From OMII01 sp947467385 (GTDB lineage Bacteria > Bdellovibrionota_C > UBA2361 > OMII01), in NCBI GenBank assembly GCA_044360075.1, contig JBIKLA010000003.1, positions 1-64,000 of the forward strand: a stretch of DNA of 64,000 bases, read 5' to 3'. This document shows positions 36,062-44,858 of the stretch, piece by piece. Each line of letters opens with the position of its first letter. Positions within the stretch are counted from its first letter, which is position 1. The position numbers were made by a program, and so were the translations under genes. Below the pieces are notes generated by a model, which was not told the DNA's origin, searched no databases, and saw only the letters and a program-made list of their open reading frames with translations.

Positions 36062-36898
36062 ATGACAGCAAAGACCTCCGCCGCAGCCTCCGTTATCTTT
36101 GCCCTTTTACGACTCACGCCGGCCCTGTTTTCACTGGTGCTGGTTCCGCTTCCCAGCGATCCAGAACAAGCTGGGATCATCATCGGCCGTCTCTTGAGCC
36201 TGACTGCCATCCTGCTCATGTGGAATCTGACCGAGAGCGTCTTTATGCTCTACGTGAAGAAAAAGCTGCAGGAGCCATCCGCCGCGCGAGGCTATGGGAT
36301 CGTCGCCGCGCTCTGCGCTGTGTGCGTCTTGGCACTGTTTGCACCGTTCCGGATTCGCGGCACGCAGGCGCTCTTTCTTTTGCTGCTCGGCGTGCTCTCC
36401 TTGCGCGGCATGGCGCGCGCCGGCTGGGGACAGGGCCGGCTACGAGTCGCCATGTTTGCAACCTTCGGCGCGCACTCGCTTCTAGCCCTCACCTCGCTGC
36501 TCTGCGGACTGCCCGCGACACCGCTGCAGGGCGCAACCATGGCCGTGACGGTGGTGGCGGCGCTGGCCGTTGGCGCGGCGCTCACCGCTGTCGAGCTGGC
36601 AGCTCACCACCAGCTCCTGGCGCCCAGGGCCACAGCGCGCATAGCGGGACCGCTCTTTCGCATAACGCTGGTCATCGGTCCGCTTCTTGTGTCTTCGCTC
36701 GCCATGTCCGGCCTCCTCCCTGGCATGTACAACTCAGTCAATGCCGCGCTCTTTCTTGCCGTGCCACTGCTTCAGCGGCTTAGCCGCTCAGGCACGGCAG
36801 TGCCTGCAAATATTACCGGAGCAGCCGCGGTGTACGCACTCTTTGTTGGTATCTTGGTAGCCTGCAGGTATGCGGCCACCATGGCCTTGTCATCGTAA
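36062..36898 (+). CDS. Unknown polytopic membrane protein, operon partner of mqnE
   Basis: 278 residues with seven or eight hydrophobic segments and short loops, most positively charged after the second segment (YVKKKLQEPSAARGY). I find no UbiA-type aspartate motif, transporter signature or enzyme motif. The stop is 9 bases before the mqnE start, and the mqnE binding site (AAGGAG) overlaps this gene's end, so the two are one operon. The start ATG lies about 100 bases right of the G-rich repeat block. The pairing with a menaquinone gene suggests a role in quinone synthesis or use, but that is inference only. Confidence 0.65.
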   Translation: MTAKTSAAASVIFALLRLTPALFSLVLVPLPSDPEQAGIIIGRLLSLTAILLMWNLTESVFMLYVKKKLQEPSAARGYGIVAALCAVCVLALFAPFRIRGTQALFLLLLGVLSLRGMARAGWGQGRLRVAMFATFGAHSLLALTSLLCGLPATPLQGATMAVTVVAALAVGAALTAVELAAHHQLLAPRATARIAGPLFRITLVIGPLLVSSLAMSGLLPGMYNSVNAALFLAVPLLQRLSRSGTAVPANITGAAAVYALFVGILVACRYAATMALSS

Positions 36899-36907
36899 GG
36901 AGCCCCT

Positions 36908-37996
36908 GTGAACAGGATTACGCTTGAGTCTATCAGGGAAAAAGCGACTGCCTCCGAGAGACTCTCTCAAGAAGAGGGGGAATTCCTCTTTTCGCACACC
37001 GACCTCCTTGCCGTAGCGCAGTTGGCTCACCACGTCCGCCTCAAGAGGCACGGCACGACCACCTACTACAACTGGAACCTGCACCTCAACTCGACCAACG
37101 TGTGCGAGGCGAGCTGCCTGTTCTGCTCGTTCGCGCGCCTTAAGACCGGGATGCCCCAGGCTTATACGATGTCGGTCGATGACGCACGCGAGTGGATACG
37201 GAAGCGCTACAAGCCCGGCATGACCGAGATTCACATCGTTAACGGCCTCAATCCGGACCTTGACTTCGACTACTACCCAAGCCTGCTACGGATGATTCGC
37301 AGCGAGTTCCCCGGCCTCCACATTAAGGCCTTCACCGCTGTTGAAATCCACTACTTCGCGCAGAAGTACGGCATGTCCTACGAGGCCGTGCTGCAGGCCC
37401 TGCGGGATGCGGGGCTCGGCTCGCTTCCCGGTGGGGGTGCTGAGGTTTTTTCAGAGCGCGTGCGCCGAAAGATCTGCCGCGACAAAGCTAGTGCAGATGA
37501 GTGGCTCGCCGTTCACAGGGCTGCGCACGGCCTAGGCCTCAAGAGCAACTGCACCATGCTTTACGGCACGATTGAGACCCCGGCTGAGAGGGTCGACCAC
37601 ATGCTGAGGCTGCGCAATCTTCAGGACGAGACCGGGGGATTCCAGGTGTTCATTCCGCTCGCCTTCCACAACGAGGGCAACCGCATGGAGCGCTTGCCGG
37701 CCCCCACGGCGGTGGATGATCTGCGTATGATCGCCATCAGCCGGCTCATGCTCGACAACATACCGCACATCAAGGCGTACTGGGTGATGCTTGGAATCAA
37801 GACGGCACAGACCGCGCTCCTATGCGGAGCAAACGACATTGACGGAACGGTGACCGAGGAGAAGATCTACCACATGGCCGGCTCGCACTCGCCGGACGCG
37901 CTCGACCTGGGTGAGATTCAGCAGCTTATCCAAGCTGCTGGGCTGGAGCCTCAGGAGCGAACAACGACGTACCAGAAAGTTGAGCGGGCGGCGTAG
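36908..37996 (+). CDS. mqnE: Aminofutalosine synthase (radical SAM)
   Basis: 362 residues, GTG start after AAGGAG. MqnE joins 3-[(1-carboxyvinyl)oxy]benzoate to SAM-derived adenosyl radical, making 6-amino-6-deoxyfutalosine. The iron-sulfur motif CEASCLFC gives Cys66, Cys70 and Cys73. Other conserved blocks are EIHIVNGLNPDLDFDYY, HIKAFTAVEIHYFAQ, GLGSLPGGGAEVFSERV, QDETGGFQVFIPLAFHNEG and NDIDGTVTEEKIYHMAG. This set separates MqnE from the related cyclase MqnC. The 3' end overlaps the convergent membrane-protein gene by 71 bases. Confidence 0.93.
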   Translation: MNRITLESIREKATASERLSQEEGEFLFSHTDLLAVAQLAHHVRLKRHGTTTYYNWNLHLNSTNVCEASCLFCSFARLKTGMPQAYTMSVDDAREWIRKRYKPGMTEIHIVNGLNPDLDFDYYPSLLRMIRSEFPGLHIKAFTAVEIHYFAQKYGMSYEAVLQALRDAGLGSLPGGGAEVFSERVRRKICRDKASADEWLAVHRAAHGLGLKSNCTMLYGTIETPAERVDHMLRLRNLQDETGGFQVFIPLAFHNEGNRMERLPAPTAVDDLRMIAISRLMLDNIPHIKAYWVMLGIKTAQTALLCGANDIDGTVTEEKIYHMAGSHSPDALDLGEIQQLIQAAGLEPQERTTTYQKVERAA

Positions 37997-38375
37997 CTGC
38001 TTCAGAGCCCATAAAGGGCTTTGCAATTGCCAAGTAGGCAGCAAGCACCACAAGGACCGGAACGACTATCCAAAGCTTTCGGGCCAAGCGCTGGCTCTTG
38101 TACGCAACGCCAACGAAGGCTCCCAGCGCCAACCAGATAACGAGCTTGCCGCCAACCCACGCCGGAAAGGAGTGGATGCCGAGCTTGGCCAGCATCCCGA
38201 AGCCCGCCACGAGGAGCAGCAGGAGCCCTACCCCGTGGGTAATCATGACACCCTTACGAAAGCCGTTTGATGCCTTGGAGCCGCCGTTTATGACGTGCAC
38301 CAGGATTCCGCCCAGAGAAAGGACAACCAGGGTAAGGCCAAGGAGGTGAAGTATTTTGTAGGTCTCATAGCTCAT
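37926..38375 (-). CDS. Small four-helix membrane protein of unknown role
   Basis: 149 residues with four hydrophobic helices. The first has a histidine (YKILHLLGLTLVVLSLGGI) and the second region has HGVGLLLLLVAGFGML, a layout like SirB/CopD-type or quinone-associated membrane proteins in which helix histidines can hold haem. No definite family could be assigned. The C-terminal 25 residues are Pro/Ala-rich and lie in the stretch that overlaps mqnE. Start ATG at the gene's upstream end has no strong binding site. Confidence 0.6.
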   Translation of the reverse strand: MSYETYKILHLLGLTLVVLSLGGILVHVINGGSKASNGFRKGVMITHGVGLLLLLVAGFGMLAKLGIHSFPAWVGGKLVIWLALGAFVGVAYKSQRLARKLWIVVPVLVVLAAYLAIAKPFMGSEAATPPAQLSGTSLFAPEAPAQQLG

Positions 38376-38563
38376 GGCGACTCCGTGAAAAAGCGTTCCT
38401 GCGTCCAGCCCCCCTTGTATGCCCCAAAATCACCCCTAGGGCTAGGGAGCAACGACACGTCACTGACGTCGAGCAGAGGCTTGAGAGCGGCATCATTCCG
38501 CGATACCCTTGATTCGATTTATGAATCAGCCCTTTTTGTAGCATCCTCCCGGAGTCGCTTCTT

Positions 38564-40078
38564 ATGAGCTCAAACGACATTATCCCCAAGCTTGTGTCCC
38601 TCTCGAAGCGCCGCGGCTTCGTCTTTCAGAGCAGCGAGATATACGGGGGTCTTAAGAGCGCCTATGACTACGGTCCACTGGGGGTTGAGCTCAAGCGCAA
38701 CATCGCCGCCGAATGGTGGAAGAACGTGGTGCACGAGCGCGAAGACGTGGTGGGCATCGACGCCTCTATCATGATGCACCAGTCGGTGTGGCGGGCCAGC
38801 GGCCACCTCGCGGGATTCTCCGACCCGCTCGTTGACTGCCTGAACTGCAAAGAGCGCTTCCGCGCCGACAAGCAGCCGAAGGTTGATCCCGGCACCGAGG
38901 TGGTGTGGATCAAGGGCGGAAAGTCGAGTGGCGAAAAGGTAAAGGGCGTTGTCGGACAGTGCGGCTACGTCTGCCCACACTGCAACAGTTCTCAGCTCTC
39001 GGACGAGCGCCAGTTCAACCTGATGTTCCGCACGTCAATTGGTCCAGTCGATCCGCTCGACGAGTTCCTCAACGAGATCCAGGGCAAGAACCTCTCGCGT
39101 CCAGAGCTGCGTGAGAAGCTTGAGGAGGCCGTGCGCTCAAGCGCCATCTACCTGCGCCCCGAGACGGCCCAGGCGATGTTTGTGCAGTTCCTCAACGTGC
39201 AACAAACGATGTCAATGAAGGTGCCTTTCGGCATCGCGCAGCAGGGCAAGTCATTCCGCAACGAGGTCACGACCGAGAAGTTCATCTTTAGGACGTGCGA
39301 GTTCGAGCAGATGGAGATGGAGTACTTCTGCGAGCCGGGAACGCAGAAGGAGTGGCACACGTACTGGGTCAACAACCGCATGGACTGGTGGAAGTCTTTC
39401 GCCAATAACAAGGAGGCCTTCCGCGCCCGCTGGCACGAGAATGACGAGCTTGCACACTACGCCGACGCATGCGTCGACATCGAATACCTCTACCCCTGGG
39501 GCTGGGACGAGCTTGAGGGCGTGGCGTCACGCACCGACTACGACCTGTCGCAGCACCAGAAGGAGTCTGGCGTCAAGCTTAGCTACTTCGACCAGCAGAA
39601 GGTGGATCCTGCGACGGGCAAGACAGGAGTGCGCTACCTGCCGTACGTAATTGAGCCCGCGGCCGGCCTTACGCGCGCGTGCCTGGCGTACTTGTGCGAT
39701 GCCTACTCCGAAGAGGAGGGAACAGACGCTGAGGGCGAGAACAAAGTGCGGGTGCTCCTCAAGCTGCATCCCAAGCTTGCGCCGTACAAGGTTGCCGTGC
39801 TGCCGCTTTTGAAGAAGGAGGGCATGCCGGACGTGGCGCGCAAGATCGTTGCGGACTTTTACAAGGCGGGTGTTAACACCAGCTTCGACGAGCAGCAGTC
39901 GATCGGAAAACGCTACTCACGGCACGACGAGATCGGAACTCCGTACTGCCTGACGGTGGATCACCAGACCCTCACGGACCAGACGGTGACGATTCGGGAC
40001 CGCGACACCACTAAACAGGACCGCATCAGCGTCGATCGGGCGCTTGAGGTGGTTAAGGCCCGCATCAACCAGAGCTAA
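38564..40078 (+). CDS. glyS: Glycyl-tRNA synthetase, dimeric type
   Basis: 504 residues of the single-chain alpha2 class II enzyme, distinct from the two-subunit GlyQ/GlyS form. It starts with LVSLSKRRGFVFQSSEIYGGLKSAYDYGPLG. A zinc-type insertion follows (CLNCKERFRADK and CPHC). Catalytic motifs include YLRPETAQAMFVQF, GIAQQGKSFRNEV, RTCEFEQMEMEYFC and YVIEPAAGLTRACLAYL. The C-terminal anticodon domain runs from LKLHPKLAPYKVAVLPL to the end. It charges tRNA-Gly. The next gene begins 5 bases after the stop. Confidence 0.95.
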   Translation: MSSNDIIPKLVSLSKRRGFVFQSSEIYGGLKSAYDYGPLGVELKRNIAAEWWKNVVHEREDVVGIDASIMMHQSVWRASGHLAGFSDPLVDCLNCKERFRADKQPKVDPGTEVVWIKGGKSSGEKVKGVVGQCGYVCPHCNSSQLSDERQFNLMFRTSIGPVDPLDEFLNEIQGKNLSRPELREKLEEAVRSSAIYLRPETAQAMFVQFLNVQQTMSMKVPFGIAQQGKSFRNEVTTEKFIFRTCEFEQMEMEYFCEPGTQKEWHTYWVNNRMDWWKSFANNKEAFRARWHENDELAHYADACVDIEYLYPWGWDELEGVASRTDYDLSQHQKESGVKLSYFDQQKVDPATGKTGVRYLPYVIEPAAGLTRACLAYLCDAYSEEEGTDAEGENKVRVLLKLHPKLAPYKVAVLPLLKKEGMPDVARKIVADFYKAGVNTSFDEQQSIGKRYSRHDEIGTPYCLTVDHQTLTDQTVTIRDRDTTKQDRISVDRALEVVKARINQS

Positions 40079-40083
40079 CCCGT

Positions 40084-41529
40084 ATGCGCAATTCCTCGCA
40101 GCGCGGCGGCGCGATCTACTCGACCTTTCTGCTGATCGTCGCCGCCGGTATTCTCGCGAGCGGCGTTGTCGCGTTCATGCGGTTTAGCCACACCAACCCG
40201 CTGAGCCCTTCTTTTTTTGAGAAGACGCCCCCTTCCATATCGCTCAAGGAGGCTCCGCTTGGGATTGGCGCGGACGAAGTGCCGCTCAAAATTGAGATCT
40301 CCGACCCTGACGCGGGCCTCGATGAGGTCATCGTGCGCATATCCCAAAGGAACCAGCCAAAGGAGCTACTCAGAAAGAGCTTCGACAAGCAGCATTCTCG
40401 GGGAGAGACGTTCACCATCCCTCTTAAGGGAAAGGAGCTTGGTCTACGCGAGGGCAACGCCGAGCTGCAGGTGTTAGCGTTTGACCGCTCTCTGTGGAGC
40501 AACGGGTCGGTGATCTCGAAGTCGCTCCCGGTGAATTTCGTTAAGCCTCACATCCAGGTCGTCACCCCGCAGCAGAACGGCGTGCTCGGCGGATCAGAAC
40601 TCGTCTTTTATAAGATCCTCGGCAAGGCGCCCAAGACCCAGGGCGTGCTCTCTAAGGAGGGCTTCTACCCCGGATTTCCTGCCAAGGAGTGGGACCCAAC
40701 CTTCAAGAGCTACGACACCCTCTACGTCTCGCTCTTCCCTATCCCGCAGGGGTTTACGCAGAGTAACGACTCGATGCAGCTGATCGCGCGCGACGATATC
40801 GGTAACAGCACCTCAGCGCCTTTCAACTATCGGGTGCGCCAGCGGCGCTGGTCCGGGTTCCGCGTGACGCTCAACGAGCAGTCGGGCATGAAGCTTAAGG
40901 ATCAGCTCGTGGCGTACGCCAACGAGACCAAGACCCCTGTCACGCTTAGCGGAGACCTGCGCGCGGACCTGCGCAGCCTGATACGCGCCATCTCAGCGAG
41001 CGATGAGGCGCTCGTGCTCAACTCGCTCTCTGCCCCGGAGCTGCGAAAGCTTTGGACCGGCTACTTCCTTAAGCCGGTCGGCGCGAATCCGAGCAACTCG
41101 GTTGGCGACAGCCGAACGGTCCTGGTTGGCGGCTCGGAGCTCCTCAAGAACACGGCCTCTGGGGTTAGGTTCGCCGTCTCAAGCCGCTCCGCTGTGGTTT
41201 CTGCCAACTCGGGCAAGGTCGCTTTCGTGGGCGACCTAGGGCTTCTGGGAAAGACGGTCGTTATCGACCACGGATTCGGGCTCGCCACGGTGTACGGACA
41301 CCTCTCAGAGACCTCGGCACCCCTGGGATCAACTGTGGCAAAGAACCAGCCGATCGGAAGGACCGGCACAACCGGCTTTGCTCTGTCAGAGGAGGTGTCC
41401 TTTGAGGTGCGCCTACACGGGGTGCCGGTGTCGCCCAATGAATGGTGGGACGAAAGCTGGGTGACGGATCACATCGACAACAAGGTTGCCTTCGTCCGCA
41501 CTGAGGTTGTCGGTGGAGCCGGAGAGTAG
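40084..41529 (+). CDS. Membrane-anchored M23 (LytM) domain protein, zinc ligands lost
   Basis: 481 residues. An uncleaved N-terminal membrane anchor (about 13-32) leads to about 270 residues of extracytoplasmic beta-rich sequence with Ig-like segments. A C-terminal M23/LytM domain follows (about 360-465), recognisable by TVVIDHGFGLATVYGHLSETSAPLGSTVAKNQPIGRTGTTG-type pattern pieces (VVIDHGFG, YGHLSE, QPIGRTGTTG, SFEVRLHG). All three metal ligands seem replaced: the HxxxD site reads ASGVRF and the HLHFEV site reads EEVSFEV. It is thus probably not a peptidase. Non-catalytic LytM proteins such as EnvC and NlpD activate amidases; an amidase gene lies 1.3 kb away. It follows glyS by 5 bases. Confidence 0.8.
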   Translation: MRNSSQRGGAIYSTFLLIVAAGILASGVVAFMRFSHTNPLSPSFFEKTPPSISLKEAPLGIGADEVPLKIEISDPDAGLDEVIVRISQRNQPKELLRKSFDKQHSRGETFTIPLKGKELGLREGNAELQVLAFDRSLWSNGSVISKSLPVNFVKPHIQVVTPQQNGVLGGSELVFYKILGKAPKTQGVLSKEGFYPGFPAKEWDPTFKSYDTLYVSLFPIPQGFTQSNDSMQLIARDDIGNSTSAPFNYRVRQRRWSGFRVTLNEQSGMKLKDQLVAYANETKTPVTLSGDLRADLRSLIRAISASDEALVLNSLSAPELRKLWTGYFLKPVGANPSNSVGDSRTVLVGGSELLKNTASGVRFAVSSRSAVVSANSGKVAFVGDLGLLGKTVVIDHGFGLATVYGHLSETSAPLGSTVAKNQPIGRTGTTGFALSEEVSFEVRLHGVPVSPNEWWDESWVTDHIDNKVAFVRTEVVGGAGE

Positions 41530-41544
41530 CCCTCATCGGGGCTA
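41527..41544. terminator. Short convergent hairpin between two stop codons
   Basis: TAGCCC and GGGCTA form a 6-bp stem around a 6-base loop. The two TAG stop codons of the convergent genes form the outer ends. No U-run follows, so it is at best a weak bidirectional terminator. Confidence 0.35.
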
Positions 41545-42156
41545 CTGCTGCCCGCGGTATGGTGCGCTAAGGCTCTGATCAGCGGCCTCGCGCATGCGCG
41601 TAGCAACCTCAGGAAAGCCCTTTTGGACCTCGTATCCAGCAACTCGGTTGCCTTTGGCGATGCGGCCAGCGAGCACCTTGCCCGGCTCGGGCCTGACGCG
41701 CGCATAGTACACAAGAAGATCCTCGGCCTGATTCCCCATGCGAGCGGTCGTTTCGCGCTCAAGGAGGTCGAGGCATATTTCGCGCATCTGCGGGTGGTTG
41801 GTCATGACATGACGTAGAACGGTCGCATAGCGCGCGCACTTATCCTCTGTCCGAAGCTGGTTGAGCACCGCGTCCGTGTAGACCGGATTGCCGATGCGCA
41901 TCTCCTGGTCGACCTTGGCAAGAAGCTGGTCGGTCTTGAGGTTCTTTATGTCCTTGCTTGCCTGAGCGGCTGGGGACGCTGCGGCTGGAGGGAGCTGCGG
42001 AGCCGTGAGAGCTCCCAGGTTTTGCCTTCCGAAGTTTTGCTGCTCCTGCTTCGGCAGCGCCGACCCGCAGCCGGTCAATCCGAGAGTTGCAGCGGCTCCA
42101 ACCACAGCGGCTTGAAAATGCTTTCCGACAAAGTTTTTTACGGCCTCAAACTGCAT
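41542..42156 (-). CDS. Lipoprotein of unknown function
   Basis: 204 residues with a signal sequence ending in lipobox LTGC (LGLTGCGSALPKQ). The start was placed at the ATG giving MQFEAVKNF, after AAGGAG and GAGGGG elements; a GTG or TTG a few codons upstream is possible. After an Ala/Pro/Gln-rich linker, the domain (about 80-190) is helical with NLKTDQLLAKVDQEMRIGN and a repeat-like TNHPQMREICLDLLERE. No known family. It converges on the M23 gene with the stops almost touching. Confidence 0.65.
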   Translation of the reverse strand: MQFEAVKNFVGKHFQAAVVGAAATLGLTGCGSALPKQEQQNFGRQNLGALTAPQLPPAAASPAAQASKDIKNLKTDQLLAKVDQEMRIGNPVYTDAVLNQLRTEDKCARYATVLRHVMTNHPQMREICLDLLERETTARMGNQAEDLLVYYARVRPEPGKVLAGRIAKGNRVAGYEVQKGFPEVATRMREAADQSLSAPYRGQQ

Positions 42157-42295
42157 ACCCCTCGTCACACTCCTTAAAGGCAACTAGGGCAGTTATGGCA
42201 GCTTTCAGGGCGCTAGGGGACTAATGGGCATGGATACCCTTAGGGGACTACATAAAGAGCCCTAAACCGACACCGCTCTGGGGCGTTTCAATAAG

Positions 42296-42757
42296 TTACG
42301 AGAGCCTAAACTGCGACGTCGACAGCTCTGCCGTCAGCAGCGAATAGGTGCGTGCAGCGAGAAGCTTGAGGTTGGCCGCCCCGAGGGAGATGGGAGCACC
42401 GGCCGAATTGGCGATCGAACGGTACTGGTTGATGATCTCGGCGAGAGCCGGGCGAGCCGTATATCCGACCTTAGCGCTGAGGGTCGTGAGGGTTCCAGCT
42501 ATCTCGCTCGAAACCTGGCGAGCATCTCCGCCACCACCAATACCGGCAAGGCGGTCGAGGGCACCAGAGAGGGTCTTAAGTGAGGTTCCCACGTCAGCCG
42601 GAGCCTTGCCCGACGCATCGACGTAGCCTGCCTTGGCGTCGGTGAATATTTCGTCAACGGTGTGCGACTCTCCGCGCGGACCGCACCCTGCAGCGAATAT
42701 CGACGCAAGGCCTACAACAACGAGGGTGCAAAGGGTCTTTGAGAAGCGCGTAAACAT
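42296..42757 (-). CDS. Small lipoprotein of unknown function
   Basis: 153 residues. The signal sequence ends in the lipobox FAAGC (LASIFAAGCGPRG). The mature part is short and mostly helical (SLKTLSGALDRLAGIGG, then ARQVSSEIAGTLTTLSAKV), with glycine-rich hinges. No known family or catalytic motif. It is about 140 bases from the neighbouring lipoprotein on the same strand; the gap contains no clear terminator, so the two may be co-expressed. Confidence 0.65.
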   Translation of the reverse strand: MFTRFSKTLCTLVVVGLASIFAAGCGPRGESHTVDEIFTDAKAGYVDASGKAPADVGTSLKTLSGALDRLAGIGGGGDARQVSSEIAGTLTTLSAKVGYTARPALAEIINQYRSIANSAGAPISLGAANLKLLAARTYSLLTAELSTSQFRLS

Positions 42758-42853
42758 GGGGATGGCCTAACTTAGAGATAATACCGTTATAAGGGCGCTT
42801 ACGCCCTGGCGGGGGGATCATTTAACAGGTTAAGCCTCCTGTCAACTGCTCGA

Positions 42854-43558
42854 CTATGGCTTATCTTTTGACAGGACGGTCTCGCACAGGCGGCTTAATT
42901 CGCTAAAGAAGGCGTCCCCTATCCCCTGCGGCACCGTAACGGCGCCACTGCCCGCATCGCGCGAGACGCCGAGCGCGCTGACAACGTTCCGAAGACCGTC
43001 CGCAACCGCTCCGCTGCACAGGGGCTCCCGCCCAGGGGCCCCCTGATTGGGGTAGCTCACCGAATAAAAGCGGTCCCACTCAAAGCACCGGCCCGGGTCG
43101 CACTTTCCCCGAAAGCCGGCGATGTGCTCATGCCCCAGAACGGACTCGGGGCGCCGCAACGCCGGATAGTAGCCCTTAAGCCGCTCCATGACGGAGCACA
43201 GGCTGGCGTACTGAGCCTCGGTATACGAAAAGAGATTGCCGTTGAGGTTGACCAGCTCGATCCCGATCGAGCAGTCGTTGAATCCCTCAAGGGTCCTTGG
43301 CTTTCCTCCCTCGACAATTTCGAGCCTGCTCTTGCCCGCGTGCCACGCCCTCATCGCCTCGCCAGAGAGGCACGGCACAACCTCATACACGCTCCCGTCG
43401 AGATCGATCACGAGGTGCGCCGAGACCTCGCGGGCCTTGTCCATAAATATATCAAGGGTCCGCTGCAGCGTGGCGGCGGTGTAGTGAATCACCACAAACT
43501 CCACCTGTATGGGAAGGCTCGTGAAATTTGGAGAACGAAACGAGGTGTTAATTTTCAT
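42854..43558 (-). CDS. N-acetylmuramoyl-L-alanine amidase (Amidase_2/AmpD-like)
   Basis: 234 residues from the ATG with GTGGAAGC upstream; the longer frame runs into the divergent promoter. It is a zinc amidase that cuts the bond between muramic acid and the stem peptide. Ligands are His25 (VVIHYTAA), His143 (LGHEHIAGFRGKCDPG) and Asp154, with the glutamate in the SIGIELVN strand. No signal peptide is seen, so, like AmpD, it may act in the cytoplasm on recycled muropeptides. It is divergent from the antiporter gene across 109 bases. Confidence 0.88.
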   Translation of the reverse strand: MKINTSFRSPNFTSLPIQVEFVVIHYTAATLQRTLDIFMDKAREVSAHLVIDLDGSVYEVVPCLSGEAMRAWHAGKSRLEIVEGGKPRTLEGFNDCSIGIELVNLNGNLFSYTEAQYASLCSVMERLKGYYPALRRPESVLGHEHIAGFRGKCDPGRCFEWDRFYSVSYPNQGAPGREPLCSGAVADGLRNVVSALGVSRDAGSGAVTVPQGIGDAFFSELSRLCETVLSKDKP

Positions 43559-43667
43559 CGCTTCCACGATTGTAGTACAGCTCCCCAGCGCCGAACAGGA
43601 GAAGTTTTGCCCTGACCAAGCCTTAAAAGCGGTGGCAACGCCCCAACGCTTCCCGTACAGTTTGGGC

Positions 43668-44840
43668 ATGAAGCTTTCGACCCTCAACATCGAGATCCTG
43701 CTGATGGTCGCCTGCCTTGTGGCGATCGTTGCGCGGCGTGCGCGAATCCCGTACACGGTGGGGCTTGTGATCGCCGGGATGATCCTGGCCCACTTCGATA
43801 TCGCGCCCCCGTTTCAGCTCTCGCGCGAGCTAATCTTCTCGTGGCTTCTGCCCCCGCTCATCTTTGAGTCGGCGATGCACTTGAGCTGGCGCGACCTCAA
43901 GCCGCAGCTGCCGGTGGTGAGCTTCCTCGCGACCGTCGGGGTTTTTGCGGCGGCTCTGATCACCACCTTGCTGCTTGTCACAACCGTTGGTCTGCCGTGG
44001 CCGGCTGCTATCACGATCGGCATCGTGCTCTCGGCAACCGATCCGGTTTCGGTCTTGGCGCTGCTCAAGGAGGCAAAGCTGCCTGCCCGCATCCACAAGC
44101 TTATTGAGTCGGAGAGCCTGCTCAACGACGGCACGGCAGCCGCTCTCTTTACCATTGCTCCGCTCATTATCGCCGGAACGGCCGGGTTGGGCGGCATCGT
44201 TAAGCTGTCGACCCTCTCGATCCTTGGCGGAATCGGCATGGGAATCGTCGTTGGCCTCGTGGCTCTCATCCTTGCCAAGGGAACGCGGGACCACCTGGTC
44301 GAAACAACCGTCACTATTCTGGCCGCTTTCGGATCGTTCCTCGCCGCCGAGCATTTCGGCGCATCGGGCATCCTCTCCACGCTCGCCGCTGGCATGGTGG
44401 TGGGCAACGCCCGCAGCTTGGGCGCCATCTCCAAGGAAGGGTACGAGGCTTCTGACACCTTCTGGGAATTTGCGGGCTTTATTGCGAACTCGGTGATCTT
44501 CCTGCTCATCGGCGTGGGCCTCGATGACCTTCAAGTGTCGGAGCACATCACTGTCGTTGCGGCGACGATCGGCGCAAGCTTGGTCGGCCGAGCAGCGGCC
44601 GTGTACCTCGGCTGCCTGCCGTTCCGCCGCTCTCAGCATCCGGTGCCCCTGCCGGTGCAGCACCTTCTTTTTTGGGGAGGGCTCCGCGGTGCGCTGGCGC
44701 TTGCGCTCGTGCTGGGGCTCGATCCATCAGCTCCCGACACGGCGCTCATCAGAATTGCGGTGTTTTATGCCGTTGCATTCTCAATCATCATTCAGGGGCT
44801 CACGGTAGGCCGGCTCATCCGATCGCTGAAAGCGCCCTAG
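43668..44840 (+). CDS. CPA1-family Na+/H+ (cation/proton) antiporter
   Basis: 390 residues, about twelve membrane segments. The true start is the ATG giving MKLSTLNIEILLMV; an upstream in-frame extension lies in the promoter region. The transport site is visible as SATDPVSVLALL (Asp125) and ESLLNDGTAAALF (Asn153/Asp154), the ND pattern of electroneutral NhaP/NhaK-type exchangers. It exports sodium or potassium for protons. Near the end FWGGLRGALALALVLGL with the conserved arginine is present. The usual cytoplasmic C-terminal tail is very short. Confidence 0.9.
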   Translation: MKLSTLNIEILLMVACLVAIVARRARIPYTVGLVIAGMILAHFDIAPPFQLSRELIFSWLLPPLIFESAMHLSWRDLKPQLPVVSFLATVGVFAAALITTLLLVTTVGLPWPAAITIGIVLSATDPVSVLALLKEAKLPARIHKLIESESLLNDGTAAALFTIAPLIIAGTAGLGGIVKLSTLSILGGIGMGIVVGLVALILAKGTRDHLVETTVTILAAFGSFLAAEHFGASGILSTLAAGMVVGNARSLGAISKEGYEASDTFWEFAGFIANSVIFLLIGVGLDDLQVSEHITVVAATIGASLVGRAAAVYLGCLPFRRSQHPVPLPVQHLLFWGGLRGALALALVLGLDPSAPDTALIRIAVFYAVAFSIIIQGLTVGRLIRSLKAP

Positions 44841-44858
44841 GTGTGGCTTTGGCAAGAG

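Noticed and set aside
35926..36783. 285-codon frame starting in the G-rich repeat
   Set aside because: Reads the repeat block then an alternative frame of the membrane-protein gene; Arg/His-rich non-protein-like sequence.
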